Shown: positions 9,426-17,639 of the stretch, piece by piece
How the letters are laid out: each line of letters begins with the position of its first letter
How positions within the stretch are numbered: position 1 is the first letter of the stretch
Source of the DNA: Clostridium sp. MCC353
Lineage (GTDB): Bacteria > Bacillota > Clostridia > Lachnospirales > Lachnospiraceae
Assembly (NCBI RefSeq): GCF_018785315.1
Contig: NZ_WQPN01000113.1
Span: 1 to 49,661, forward strand
Reading direction: 5' to 3'
Length of the DNA: 49,661 bases
Notes under the pieces: generated by a model
What the model was told of the DNA's origin: nothing
Seen by the model: the letters and a program-made list of their open reading frames with translations, nothing else
Database searches by the model: none
Program-made: the position numbers and the translations under genes

Positions 9426-9482
9426 TTCAGACGGCCGGAAAACTTGACCCGCTTTTTCGGTCAGGAAGATGGGCCGTCTGAA
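9426..9482 (+). promoter_or_regulatory. Intergenic RNA stem inside the operon
   Basis: Perfect 11-bp inverted arms TTCAGACGGCC (9426-9436) and GGCCGTCTGAA (9472-9482) enclose a smaller TGACC/GGTCA hairpin. It sits between the first oxidoreductase and the isomerase. It has no T-tract, so an mRNA stability or processing element is more likely than a terminator. Confidence 0.5.
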
Positions 9483-9510
9483 GTGCTGCGAATTAGAAAA
9501 GGAGAACATC

Positions 9511-10326
9511 ATGAATAAAATTGGATTTATTGTGGAAATGAAGGACTGCAAAGATTCCTCCGATCTGCGCAGGTGGGTGGATTTGGCAGAACAACAGGGA
9601 ATCGACGGCGTGGAGCTTTTATTTAACGCCAAAGCAGGCCTGGACTTTGATGTGGATAAAATCAAACCGGCTTTTGAACATACCCCGGTTGTTCCCGCGG
9701 CCTGCGGATGCTGGTGGCTGAACACAATCAGCCCTGATGCAGACGAGCGCGCGAAGGTTCGTGAAAAAATGCTTGAGTTTTTGGATATGACAGACCAGAT
9801 TGGCTGCAAAATGGCATTCTTTAATACCGGCGAATTCGATCCGGAAGATGTGGACAAGAACATCCAGGAATTCAAAAAAGAATATCTGTTTTATAAGCAG
9901 TACGCCGACGAGCGGGGCATCAAACTGGCATGTTATTTGGGCCACGGAGGAAATTTCGTGCGCAGCCGTGAGATTTTACGCAGATTGTGCGCTGAAATCC
10001 CTGAATTTAATCTGAAGGTGGACCCAGTGGGCATCATGCGCAATATGAAAGCCGATCCGTATGAGATCATCAAGGAATTCGGCGGGAGAATCGTTCATTT
10101 CCATGCGAAAGACATCTTCCGGTATGGAGACGACAACTTCGAGATTGAACCGATTGTCGGTATGGGGGACCTCCGCTGGAATGTGATGATGGGCATGCTC
10201 TATCATCATGGTTATGAAGGCTATATCGTGATCGAACCTCACGGTCCGGTCTGGTCTAAACCGGAAAACCGCTGGAAAGCGATCGTGCTTGGAAAGCGTC
10301 ATATTGAGCAGTTCATGGTGCGCTGA
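9511..10326 (+). CDS. Sugar phosphate isomerase/epimerase (xylose isomerase-like TIM barrel)
   Basis: A 271-residue AP-endonuclease-2-type TIM barrel. Visible barrel strands include GIDGVELLF and a C-terminal IVHFHAKDIF segment, whose His/Asp are typical metal ligands of the IolE/IolI/hydroxypyruvate isomerase superfamily. The start at 9511 has AAAGGAG upstream; the upstream ATG at 9469 falls inside the intergenic stem. Such enzymes isomerise or epimerise keto-sugars, and they are very often encoded with Gfo/Idh/MocA enzymes, as here on both sides. This pairing supports a keto-sugar pathway such as inositol-like or 3-keto-glycoside metabolism. The exact substrate is not readable. Confidence 0.85.
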   Translation: MNKIGFIVEMKDCKDSSDLRRWVDLAEQQGIDGVELLFNAKAGLDFDVDKIKPAFEHTPVVPAACGCWWLNTISPDADERAKVREKMLEFLDMTDQIGCKMAFFNTGEFDPEDVDKNIQEFKKEYLFYKQYADERGIKLACYLGHGGNFVRSREILRRLCAEIPEFNLKVDPVGIMRNMKADPYEIIKEFGGRIVHFHAKDIFRYGDDNFEIEPIVGMGDLRWNVMMGMLYHHGYEGYIVIEPHGPVWSKPENRWKAIVLGKRHIEQFMVR

Positions 10327-10378
10327 CGACCCTAATGTTATATACAAAAGTCTCGATTATACAGAAAAACAGCAAAAG

Positions 10379-10410
10379 CGTGGGTTTGATCTGTCAAACC
10401 CACGTTTTAA
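10379..10410 (+). terminator. Intra-operon hairpin, possible partial terminator
   Basis: A perfect 11-bp stem (10379-10389 pairs with 10394-10404) with a four-base TCTG loop, followed by TTTT. It ends about 20 bases before the next gene. It would reduce, but with only four T residues probably not stop, read-through into the oxidoreductase-sulfatase half of the operon. Confidence 0.6.
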
Positions 10411-10429
10411 GAAAGGGGTTTGGTTTTCG

Positions 10430-11461
10430 ATGAATAAAAACGTTTTGCGGACAGCTATCGTTGGCTGCGGCAACATTTTCCCCATGCACGCGGTGCCGGT
10501 TCAAAAGGCTGAGGAAGCAGAGCTTGCGGCCGTATGCGACTGCAAGCCGGACCGAATGCAGAAAGCCGCCGGGGAATTTTACTGTGCCGGTTACACGGAT
10601 ATGGACGAAATGCTTTCCAAGGAACATCCGGATGTTGTGCACATCTGCACTCCACACTATTTACATGCGCCCTTCGCTATAAAGGCGCTGAAGAACGGCT
10701 GCCATGTCATAACGGAAAAGCCCATGGCGATCCGTGACGCCGATGCCCTGGAAATGCTGAACGTATCTGCTCAGACAGGAAAGACGCTGGCGGTTATTTT
10801 TCAAAACCGTTATAATGCCGGATCTCAGCTCATCCGTAAAAGTCTGGATGACGGTTCTCTGGGAAAAGTAACCGCTGCGAGAATGATTCTGACCTGGGAC
10901 CGGTCGGAGGAATATTACAGCAAAAGCGATTGGAAAGGCACCTGGGAAAAAGAGGGCGGCGGTGTAATCATCGATCAGGCTATCCATACGCTGGACTTGA
11001 TGCGGTGGCTGACAGGCGGCAGCGTTTCGTCCGTCACAGCGGCATTTTCCAACTGGAACCATCCCAGCAGCCATGTGGAGGATACGGCACAGGGACGGAT
11101 TGAATTTGAAAACGGCGCTTACGGATGTTTCTACGCCATGAACCATTTTTGTACCAATTCGCCGGTATTTTTGGAGCTGGTCTGTGAGAAAGGCCGGGCC
11201 GTCATGGAAGGCCCCAGAGCACATATTTATCTGAATAACGGACAGGAACTGACCGCCAGCGAAGATCCGGCGGATATTTTCGAATATGGAGACGTAAAAC
11301 GCTATTGGGGCACGAGCCATGTGAAACAAATCCACAACTTCTATGGTTATTTAACAGGCAAAGAGGAGTTGTACATCAAAGCGGAAGACGCATATAAGAC
11401 ACAGCAAATGGTGTGTGCGATTTATGATTCTGCAAAGGAAAACAAGGTGGTGCTTCTATGA
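10430..11461 (+). CDS. Gfo/Idh/MocA-family oxidoreductase (second of two)
   Basis: A 343-residue NAD(P)-dependent oxidoreductase. The Rossmann motif is AIVGCGNIFPMHA (8-20), the canonical EKP signature lies in VITEKPMAI, and GGGVIIDQAIHTLDLMRWL is in the second domain. The start at 10430 follows GAAAGGGG; the frame is open further upstream but there it only overlaps the isomerase gene and the hairpin. The stop codon overlaps the sulfatase start (ATGA), so the two are translationally coupled. It is clearly diverged from the first copy and keeps the full EKP motif, so it is probably not redundant. Confidence 0.88.
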   Translation: MNKNVLRTAIVGCGNIFPMHAVPVQKAEEAELAAVCDCKPDRMQKAAGEFYCAGYTDMDEMLSKEHPDVVHICTPHYLHAPFAIKALKNGCHVITEKPMAIRDADALEMLNVSAQTGKTLAVIFQNRYNAGSQLIRKSLDDGSLGKVTAARMILTWDRSEEYYSKSDWKGTWEKEGGGVIIDQAIHTLDLMRWLTGGSVSSVTAAFSNWNHPSSHVEDTAQGRIEFENGAYGCFYAMNHFCTNSPVFLELVCEKGRAVMEGPRAHIYLNNGQELTASEDPADIFEYGDVKRYWGTSHVKQIHNFYGYLTGKEELYIKAEDAYKTQQMVCAIYDSAKENKVVLL

Positions 11462-12774
11462 AAGTAATTTATTTCGATATCGATACGCTCCGCCCGGATC
11501 ATTTGGGGTGTTATAAAAGCCAGCTTAACACTCCGAATATGGATTCCCTGGCACAGGACGGAGTGCGTTTTACACAGGCTTTCGCGTCAAATACACCGTG
11601 TATGCCGTCCCGTGCGGCTCTGTTTACGGGACGTTTCGGAGTCTGCAATGGCGTCGAAACCCACGGAGAACGAGCGCTCCAGGTCCATACCCCAAAAGAA
11701 GACGCCCTGTGTTTCCGGCTCTGTCAAAATGGCGTGGAAACGGTGGGGATTTCTTCCTTCGGACGCCATCCGGCTCTGTGGTATTATCAAGGCTTCTGCC
11801 AGGTGATTGATCCCTCATTCCGTTCGGGCGGGGGACATTTTCAGCGGTTTGATGGAAGTGAAGTGAACCGGGCGGCACGCCAAGTCCTGACCGCGTTTAA
11901 AGGCGAAAACTTGTTCCTGCATCTGCATTACTGGGATCCCCACGGCCCTCTGGCGCCGCCGGAAGAGATTCTGGCCCAGACCCCCGTGCCTTCCACAAAA
12001 CAGATCCCAGACCGGGAACTGGATGCCCTCTGCGCCTCCAGGGAATACCGGGGCGGGGAACACGTGGGAGTGAAAAACAGGCAGGATTTAGAAGAACTTC
12101 TGCGCAGATATGATGCGGAAATCCTATATACCGACAAGCTGATCGGCGAAATGACTGAGTTTTTGAAAAGTGAAGGAATCTATGATGAATGTGTGCTGAT
12201 TTTAAGCGCAGACCACGGGGAGCAATACGGAGAAGCGCAGATGCTGCTTGAACACGGGACAGTACACGACAGCTGCATCCACATACCCATGATCCTGAAA
12301 TTCCCACGCCAGCAGCATGGGGGCCAGGTGTCCGATTCAATGGTGTACGGCCTGGACATCGCGCCCACCGTCACATCCTTTTTTGGCATTGAGCCTGCCG
12401 AAAGCTGGGACGGCGTACCCCTGCAGAACAGTGTGACGCCGGATGGCGGGCGGGATTTTCTGGTGTGTGACCACGGTTTATATACCTGCCAGCGGGCGGT
12501 GTTTGACCGGGAATGGAAAATGGTGCATACGTTCAATTCCGGCCCATGGGATTTCCCCGACTACGCCCTTTTTGACCGGAAGAATGACCCGGCAGAGTTA
12601 AATAACCTGGCGGCCCAGCGGCCGGAAATACTGCGCAGTTTTCAGAAAAAGGAGGCGGACTGGCTGGAGGAAACCCTTCACGGAGAACCAGATATTCTGG
12701 AAGAGCTGGGAAAGGCCAACGCGCAGCACGGGTGGGTGGCGGTCAATCGCTACCACAGCAGCCGCGGCGCCTGA
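11458..12774 (+). CDS. Cys-type sulfatase (S1 family)
   Basis: A 438-residue sulfatase of the alkaline phosphatase superfamily. Metal ligands are expected in YFDIDTLRPDHLGCY (5-19). The activation motif is C48-M-P-S-R52, where Cys48 must become formylglycine; in anaerobes this is done by the radical-SAM enzyme anSME, not encoded here. A second metal site is visible in LSADHGEQYGE. No signal peptide is present, so it acts in the cytosol on imported sulfated sugars and not on polymer outside the cell. It is coupled to the preceding oxidoreductase by a 4-base overlap. The family hydrolyses O- or N-sulfate esters of glycans; the exact position specificity cannot be read here. Confidence 0.9.
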   Translation: MKVIYFDIDTLRPDHLGCYKSQLNTPNMDSLAQDGVRFTQAFASNTPCMPSRAALFTGRFGVCNGVETHGERALQVHTPKEDALCFRLCQNGVETVGISSFGRHPALWYYQGFCQVIDPSFRSGGGHFQRFDGSEVNRAARQVLTAFKGENLFLHLHYWDPHGPLAPPEEILAQTPVPSTKQIPDRELDALCASREYRGGEHVGVKNRQDLEELLRRYDAEILYTDKLIGEMTEFLKSEGIYDECVLILSADHGEQYGEAQMLLEHGTVHDSCIHIPMILKFPRQQHGGQVSDSMVYGLDIAPTVTSFFGIEPAESWDGVPLQNSVTPDGGRDFLVCDHGLYTCQRAVFDREWKMVHTFNSGPWDFPDYALFDRKNDPAELNNLAAQRPEILRSFQKKEADWLEETLHGEPDILEELGKANAQHGWVAVNRYHSSRGA

Positions 12775-12806
12775 TGAACAATTGATAAATATGAAAGCGG
12801 GTTACG

Positions 12807-13763
12807 ATGACAGGTAAAGAAAGAGTTTACGCACTCCTGAACGGAGAACCATACGACCGTCCGCCGGCAGGCTTTTGGATGCACTTTCCGAAAGAATTTT
12901 TTTACGGAGAAAAATCGGTTCAGGCTCATTTAGAGTATTTCGAAAAGACAAAGACGGATATTGCCAAGGTTATGACCGAACATTTGATGCCCTGCGATCA
13001 CAGCATAAAATGTGCGGATGACTGGAAAAATGTGCCCGTATACGACGAAAATGCGCCGTTTATCCAGGCACAGGCCGAGCTATTGCGCCAAATATTCACC
13101 CAGCGCACAGACCTCGCCCCCATGGCCACGCTCCACGGGGTGGTGGCGTCTGCATCACACACACTTCTGGGAGCGCCGGAGTACGATTCAATCGGAAGGT
13201 ATGCTCAGATGTATCATCTGCGCACCAATCCAGAAGCATTTACAGCTGGACTGCGAAATATTGCCCAAAGCCTGTGCAGCATGGAAGACGCCTTTATCAA
13301 AGCAGGAGCTGAAGGCATTTATTATGCGGCGCTGGGCGGTGAGGCAGATGTGTTCACAGAAGAAGAGCATGCCGGGTATATTGCCCCCTTAGACCGCATG
13401 GTCATGCAGCATGCATATGATGCGGGCGCAAAATTCGTTGTATTGCATGTATGTAAGCCGAAAGCGGACATAAAACGCTTCTCCGGTTATCCCTGCGATA
13501 TCGTGAATTGGGGAGTGCGTGAGAGCGGTACAAGCTTACGGGAAGGCGCAGGAATATTCAAAGGCAAGATTATTTTAGGAGGATTTGACCACCGGAAAGG
13601 GCCCATGATTGAAGGCGATCTGGATGGAATCGCGGCACAGACCCGGGAATTATGCGCCTCCATGCAGGACGTCCGGCTGATACTCGGAAGCGACTGCACG
13701 CTCCCCGGCGGCCTGGATTACGCAAATATCGCGGCGGTGGCCGACTGCCTGGATGCAATGTGA
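12807..13763 (+). CDS. UroD-family protein with zinc methyltransferase-type motif (MtaA/CmuA-like)
   Basis: A 318-residue protein of the uroporphyrinogen decarboxylase superfamily (starts MTGKERVYALLNGEPYDRPP). It is probably not the heme enzyme: H214-x-C216 (LHVCK) and Cys297 (LGSDC) match the His-x-Cys...Cys zinc site of MtaA/MtbA/CmuA-type methyltransferases, which activate a thiol for methyl transfer with corrinoid proteins or coenzyme M. No corrinoid protein is encoded nearby. It lies 32 bases after the sulfatase as the last gene of the operon, with a weak ribosome binding site. The role in sugar catabolism is unknown; removal of a methyl group or a lyase reaction are possible. Family certain, function open. 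Confidence 0.75.
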   Translation: MTGKERVYALLNGEPYDRPPAGFWMHFPKEFFYGEKSVQAHLEYFEKTKTDIAKVMTEHLMPCDHSIKCADDWKNVPVYDENAPFIQAQAELLRQIFTQRTDLAPMATLHGVVASASHTLLGAPEYDSIGRYAQMYHLRTNPEAFTAGLRNIAQSLCSMEDAFIKAGAEGIYYAALGGEADVFTEEEHAGYIAPLDRMVMQHAYDAGAKFVVLHVCKPKADIKRFSGYPCDIVNWGVRESGTSLREGAGIFKGKIILGGFDHRKGPMIEGDLDGIAAQTRELCASMQDVRLILGSDCTLPGGLDYANIAAVADCLDAM

Positions 13764-13805
13764 TTTGGATTATTCCGGTGGAATAAATATTTTGTGGGAT
13801 AAAAA

Positions 13806-13887
13806 AATAGGTGCGGCAGAACCAGTTTATGCCGGAGTGTAAAGCAGATTCTTAATACATTCCGGTTCTGGTTCTACAGCACCTATT
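13806..13887. terminator. Long stem-loop between convergent genes
   Basis: Arms at 13806-13825 and 13868-13887 (AATAGGTGC...AGAACCAG) pair with only two mismatches around a ~42-base loop. The structure lies just after the UroD-like gene and before the convergent oleate hydratase end. It is preceded by seven A on the plus strand, so it fits a terminator for the leftward transcript best. Confidence 0.6.
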
Positions 13888-13934
13888 GCTATTTAGTTCT
13901 TGCTATTGAAATGCGCTATTGAACTACCATCAAA

Positions 13935-15665
13935 TCACTTATACGCTTTCACAACCGCCTTCATGAGAATCTTAGGATCTTTCGCATACGGAGAAACCGG
14001 GCAGACATCCCTGTCAATTCCCATCAGTCCGTAAACCGCAAGTCTCGCTGCCCTCACCGAATACTCTTCCGTAAATACCATATCTTCAGGAATCTCAACA
14101 AACTGGCTCACCATGGCGAAGTTGGTGGATCCCGCCGGTATCACTTCCGGACGGTCCGTATACTTTCTGGGTTCAAACTGTGCATCCACATATGGCATAT
14201 AGCATGGGATTACATTTACAACTGTCTTCAGCAGTTCCTCAATTCTCTCCTCAGAAAGATGAAGGTGATGCAGATATTCCACCAGCAGCTCTTTTCCGGT
14301 ACATTCCTTCATAGGTTTCTTCACATAATCGCCGATGTGGTCGGTATAGAGCCCATATCCCCAGAAGATCGTCTGATCCAAAGGCTGGTTTCTGAAATGG
14401 GGCTGGGCTGCCACAACGCTGCTCATCAGCCAGTTGGAATCCTTAAATGTCATAAGAGCCCCGCTTCCCGGCACATTGCCCGTAAAGCGTTCGATCTCCT
14501 TCAACATCTCATTGCCGTTACAGGTTACAGTGAAACTCAGCCAGTTGGTCTCATGCTCTTTGGTGAAAAATGGTTCCGGATTGCCCAGACCTGGTTTCTT
14601 AGCCGCAACCTTTGTCCACAGCTCGCCCGAAATAGGCCGCAGTTCCGGTGCAGGAGCCGGCGTATCGTAATCGCCTAACGTAGCGCTGTCGGTCATACAT
14701 GCATTGGTCATAATGCAGATATCTCCGGCCTTCAGCTCCACAGTCTTCTCTTCTCCATTGTCATTCAGATATAGTTTCTTAGCAGTAATTCCCTCGCCGT
14801 CTTCAAAATCAATGTCCGTCACCGTACAATTGTGTACAAATTTTACCCCTTTGCCCTTCAGGAATTCTTCCAGAGGCCGGATTACACTGTCATACTGGTT
14901 CAGAGGCGTTCTTGTAACGCCTTCCAACGTCTCAATTCTGCTGAATTCGAAGATCATTCTCTGCATGTAGCGGCGGAATTCATACAAACTGCTCCATTTC
15001 TGGAACGCGAACGTAGTCTGCCACATATGCCAGAAATTCGTGGTGAAGAAATGAGGCATTCCCTCAAACCACTGCTGGATCGTCATATCATCCAGTTTCT
15101 TCTCATCCGTACGCATCAGCTTTAAGAGGGCCATTCTCTCTTCCTGGTTAAATCCCATGCTCTCCACATTCAGAATATTGCCGTCTTTATCCACCAGACG
15201 GGCTTTTGCGCAGGTGGGATGAGCATGGTCAAAATTCAGAATCTCTTCCGTCACGCTGCGGCCAGGCTGGTCAAGGGAAGGGATGCTTCCAAACAGTTCC
15301 CAGAAGTTTTCATATGTCTCTTCATTCAGCATACGTCCGCCCCTGCACACAAAACCTTTCTCCGGCGTACCGATCCCGTCATTGCTTCCGCCCAGAATAT
15401 GCATGCCTTCATAAATTGTGATGTGATCTCCCGGAAATGCGCAGTCACGCACCAGATATGCCGCTGCCGCCATCGTAGCCAGGCCCCCGCCCACCATATA
15501 TGCATAGGTATCGCTGTAATCTCTCTCAGCGATCTCCTTTTGTATTTCTTCAATATCTTTTTTGTCCTGTTTCTTTTTCGCCGAATCATAGACAAGTTTG
15601 GCAGCCACACCCGCGCCCGCTGCCAGGACGCCTGCTTTTAACCATTTACCTGCATTTTTTCCCAT
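13935..15665 (-). CDS. ohyA: Oleate hydratase (FAD-dependent)
   Basis: A 576-residue flavoenzyme that adds water to the cis-9 double bond of oleic acid, giving 10-hydroxystearate. It is common in gut bacteria and linked to fatty-acid detoxification. Visible are the FAD Rossmann segment MVGGGLATMAAAAYL (about 57-71), IYEGMHILGGSNDG, and the family-diagnostic FWHMWQTTFAFQKWSSLYEFRR region. The N-terminus carries a hydrophobic stretch (WLKAGVLAAGAGVAAKLVY) followed by a Lys-rich segment, which could associate with the membrane where free fatty acids partition. The gene stands alone with GAAAGGAAA upstream. The nearby TetR gene at 16093-16677 is a candidate regulator, but only by proximity. Confidence 0.93.
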   Translation of the reverse strand: MGKNAGKWLKAGVLAAGAGVAAKLVYDSAKKKQDKKDIEEIQKEIAERDYSDTYAYMVGGGLATMAAAAYLVRDCAFPGDHITIYEGMHILGGSNDGIGTPEKGFVCRGGRMLNEETYENFWELFGSIPSLDQPGRSVTEEILNFDHAHPTCAKARLVDKDGNILNVESMGFNQEERMALLKLMRTDEKKLDDMTIQQWFEGMPHFFTTNFWHMWQTTFAFQKWSSLYEFRRYMQRMIFEFSRIETLEGVTRTPLNQYDSVIRPLEEFLKGKGVKFVHNCTVTDIDFEDGEGITAKKLYLNDNGEEKTVELKAGDICIMTNACMTDSATLGDYDTPAPAPELRPISGELWTKVAAKKPGLGNPEPFFTKEHETNWLSFTVTCNGNEMLKEIERFTGNVPGSGALMTFKDSNWLMSSVVAAQPHFRNQPLDQTIFWGYGLYTDHIGDYVKKPMKECTGKELLVEYLHHLHLSEERIEELLKTVVNVIPCYMPYVDAQFEPRKYTDRPEVIPAGSTNFAMVSQFVEIPEDMVFTEEYSVRAARLAVYGLMGIDRDVCPVSPYAKDPKILMKAVVKAYK

Positions 15666-15875
15666 GATACCAATTTCCTTTCTCCTGTTTATTGTCTCTA
15701 TCTGACATAGTTTTATACTCTATATTCTAGCACACTTCACCGCTAATGTCTTGTCTCTTTTAAAGATAAAAACGACATCCTGTGAAGAATGTCAAAAAAG
15801 CAGACAGATCCCGCAATCTGTCTATCGTATTTTTCCCCCAATTCTTTTATGATAAAAAAATCAGGGGGGATTCTT

Positions 15876-16115
15876 ATGTCAGTAGAAAATAATCTCCGTC
15901 TTTCCATGTTAAAGACGGCTTTGTTCCATCTGTTACGAAACCACAAAAAATCGCCGGAACGCACCGCCCGGAATATCGAAGAGATGCTGCAGATTTATGT
16001 CCAGTTTCATCCTGATCCGGGCACGAAACTTCCCGGACACAATGAACTTTTGGCGCTTCTGCAGACCCATTCCCGTGAAGAATGTATTGATATCATTCTG
16101 CACCGTCTGGGCTGA
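15876..16115 (+). CDS. Small conserved-looking protein, unknown function
   Basis: A 79-residue soluble protein starting at 15876 behind a strong AGGGGGG site; an in-frame ATG at 15849 has no such site. Mostly predicted helical (NLRLSMLKTALFHLLRNH, TARNIEEMLQIYVQF, SREECIDIILHRLG). It has no cysteines beyond one near the end, no signal peptide and no motif I recognise. Its 3' end overlaps the convergent TetR gene by 23 bases, so the two mRNAs are antisense to each other at their tails. It is divergent from oleate hydratase. Confidence 0.7.
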   Translation: MSVENNLRLSMLKTALFHLLRNHKKSPERTARNIEEMLQIYVQFHPDPGTKLPGHNELLALLQTHSREECIDIILHRLG

Positions 16116-16677
16116 GTTTATACTGTAGGCTCCGCATATAAGCAGCCTTTTCGCTGTCTCTCACAAGGCGTTTCAGCCGGTACGCCACTGTTTCCGGCGG
16201 TATTTTCATGCCCTTCTGCGCCCAGGTGACGATAACTCCGCAGATTCCATGCGCATAAAATTCCGCGTCAAATTCCTTCTCTTCCAATTCCAGCTTCTTA
16301 TTTTTATCAAGGGCTTCTATCGCTTCCAAAAATAACGTTTTTGCCATCTCAAACAGGTAGCTTTCAAATGTGTGCTCCTGTTCTTTCAGCGTATTCATAT
16401 AAAATGTCTTCTCAGCCTGCATGATCTGAAGCATTTCCAGAAACCTCTTATCCCAGTTTTCAAAAGAGATGTCGTCCGTAATCTTAGAAAAATTTTCATT
16501 ATAAAAAATCCAGCTCAACAGCTCATATTTATCCTGAAAATGATAATAAAACGTCTGTCGGTTCAGGCCGCAGGCCGTCGTAATATCCGCGATTGATATT
16601 TTATCAAATGCCTTGTCCCGGCACAGGTCTTTCAGCGCCTGGGCTATGGCCTTTTTGGTAATTAATGACTCTGACAT
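16093..16677 (-). CDS. TetR/AcrR-family regulator (DhaS-like C-terminal domain)
   Basis: A 194-residue repressor. The N-terminal helix-turn-helix is ISIADITTACGLNRQTFYYHFQDKYELLSWIF (about 25-56). The ligand-binding helical domain ends IVTWAQKGMKIPPETVAYRLKRLV, which resembles the DhaS/TetR_C_8 type. GGAGG lies upstream. It sits 35 bases downstream of rsmA's end on the same strand. In related bacteria regulators of this type control neighbouring lipid-stress genes, so oleate hydratase is a reasonable but unproven target. The ligand is unknown. Confidence 0.85.
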   Translation of the reverse strand: MSESLITKKAIAQALKDLCRDKAFDKISIADITTACGLNRQTFYYHFQDKYELLSWIFYNENFSKITDDISFENWDKRFLEMLQIMQAEKTFYMNTLKEQEHTFESYLFEMAKTLFLEAIEALDKNKKLELEEKEFDAEFYAHGICGVIVTWAQKGMKIPPETVAYRLKRLVRDSEKAAYMRSLQYKLSPDGAE

Positions 16678-16712
16678 CCCATTTCCTCCAGTCGTTTAAT
16701 GATGAATACTAT

Positions 16713-17582
16713 CTATTTATGATCCGTCAGATAGTCTGCCAGCCGGGCAAACTGTTCCAGGGTCAGCGCCTCCCCCCGGACAGAAGGCGAAACGCCCAGG
16801 CTTTCGATGGCCGCGCCGATCTGCTCTTTTGTATATTGTATTTCCGGCGAGTTATTCAGACCGTTCTGCAATGTCTTTCTCCTCTGGTTAAATGAGGCCC
16901 TCACCAGTTTGAACATCAAATCCTTGTCCTTTACCTGAACAGGCGGTTTCTCATGCCGGGTCAGCCTTATTACCGCAGACCCCACATTGGGCCTTGGCAT
17001 AAAGCAGTTGGGCGGAACATTTGCCACAATGTACGGCTCGGCATAATACTGCACTGCAAGGGATAATGCCCCGTAATCCTTAGACCCCGGCCCTACCTGC
17101 ATGCGGTCGGCCACTTCTTTCTGCACCATTACGGTGATGTTGTCGATGGGCACCCCTCCTTCAAACAGCCCCATAATAATAGGGGTTGTAATATAATAGG
17201 GCAGATTGGCCACAACTTTAATGGGCCTGCCTTGATTATATTCCATGGCAAGCTGATTAATATCAACTTTTAAAATATCGTCATTAATTATTTTAATGTT
17301 GTCATAATCACTCAGGGTTTCGTTCAGAATGGGGATCAGGTTGGTGTCTATCTCCACCGCGATCACCTGTCTGGCCGCATCCGCCAGATACTGGGTCATC
17401 GTTCCGATTCCCGGCCCGATTTCCAGCACCAAATCGTCTTTAGTCACCCCTGCCGCCTTAATAATCTTATCCAGCACATGGGTATCGATTAAGAAATTCT
17501 GGCCGAACTTCTTTTGAAACGCAAATTGGTATTTCTGAATGATTTCAATAGTATTTTTAGGATCCCCTAAATTAACACGCAT
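16713..17582 (-). CDS. rsmA: 16S rRNA adenine dimethyltransferase
   Basis: Also called ksgA. Dimethylates two adjacent adenines (A1518/A1519) near the 3' end of 16S rRNA, using S-adenosylmethionine, in late small-subunit assembly. The 289-residue length is normal. Motifs seen are FQKKFGQNFLID (22-33), the SAM site LVLEIGPGIGTMTQ (51-64) and the catalytic NLPYYITTP. AAAGGA precedes the start. In many Firmicutes tatD, the 5S maturase rnmV and rsmA lie together; here tatD is next to rsmA but rnmV is absent from the interval. Confidence 0.96.
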   Translation of the reverse strand: MRVNLGDPKNTIEIIQKYQFAFQKKFGQNFLIDTHVLDKIIKAAGVTKDDLVLEIGPGIGTMTQYLADAARQVIAVEIDTNLIPILNETLSDYDNIKIINDDILKVDINQLAMEYNQGRPIKVVANLPYYITTPIIMGLFEGGVPIDNITVMVQKEVADRMQVGPGSKDYGALSLAVQYYAEPYIVANVPPNCFMPRPNVGSAVIRLTRHEKPPVQVKDKDLMFKLVRASFNQRRKTLQNGLNNSPEIQYTKEQIGAAIESLGVSPSVRGEALTLEQFARLADYLTDHK

Positions 17583-17639
17583 ATATATATCCTTTCTTTT
17601 GCAGTACTTCTGACCGTTTTCCCTTACTAATCCTTCATT

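Noticed and set aside
13935-15665. Membership of oleate hydratase in the glycan catabolic locus
   Set aside because: It is convergent to the operon, separated by a long stem-loop and acts on fatty acids; no link seen beyond proximity.
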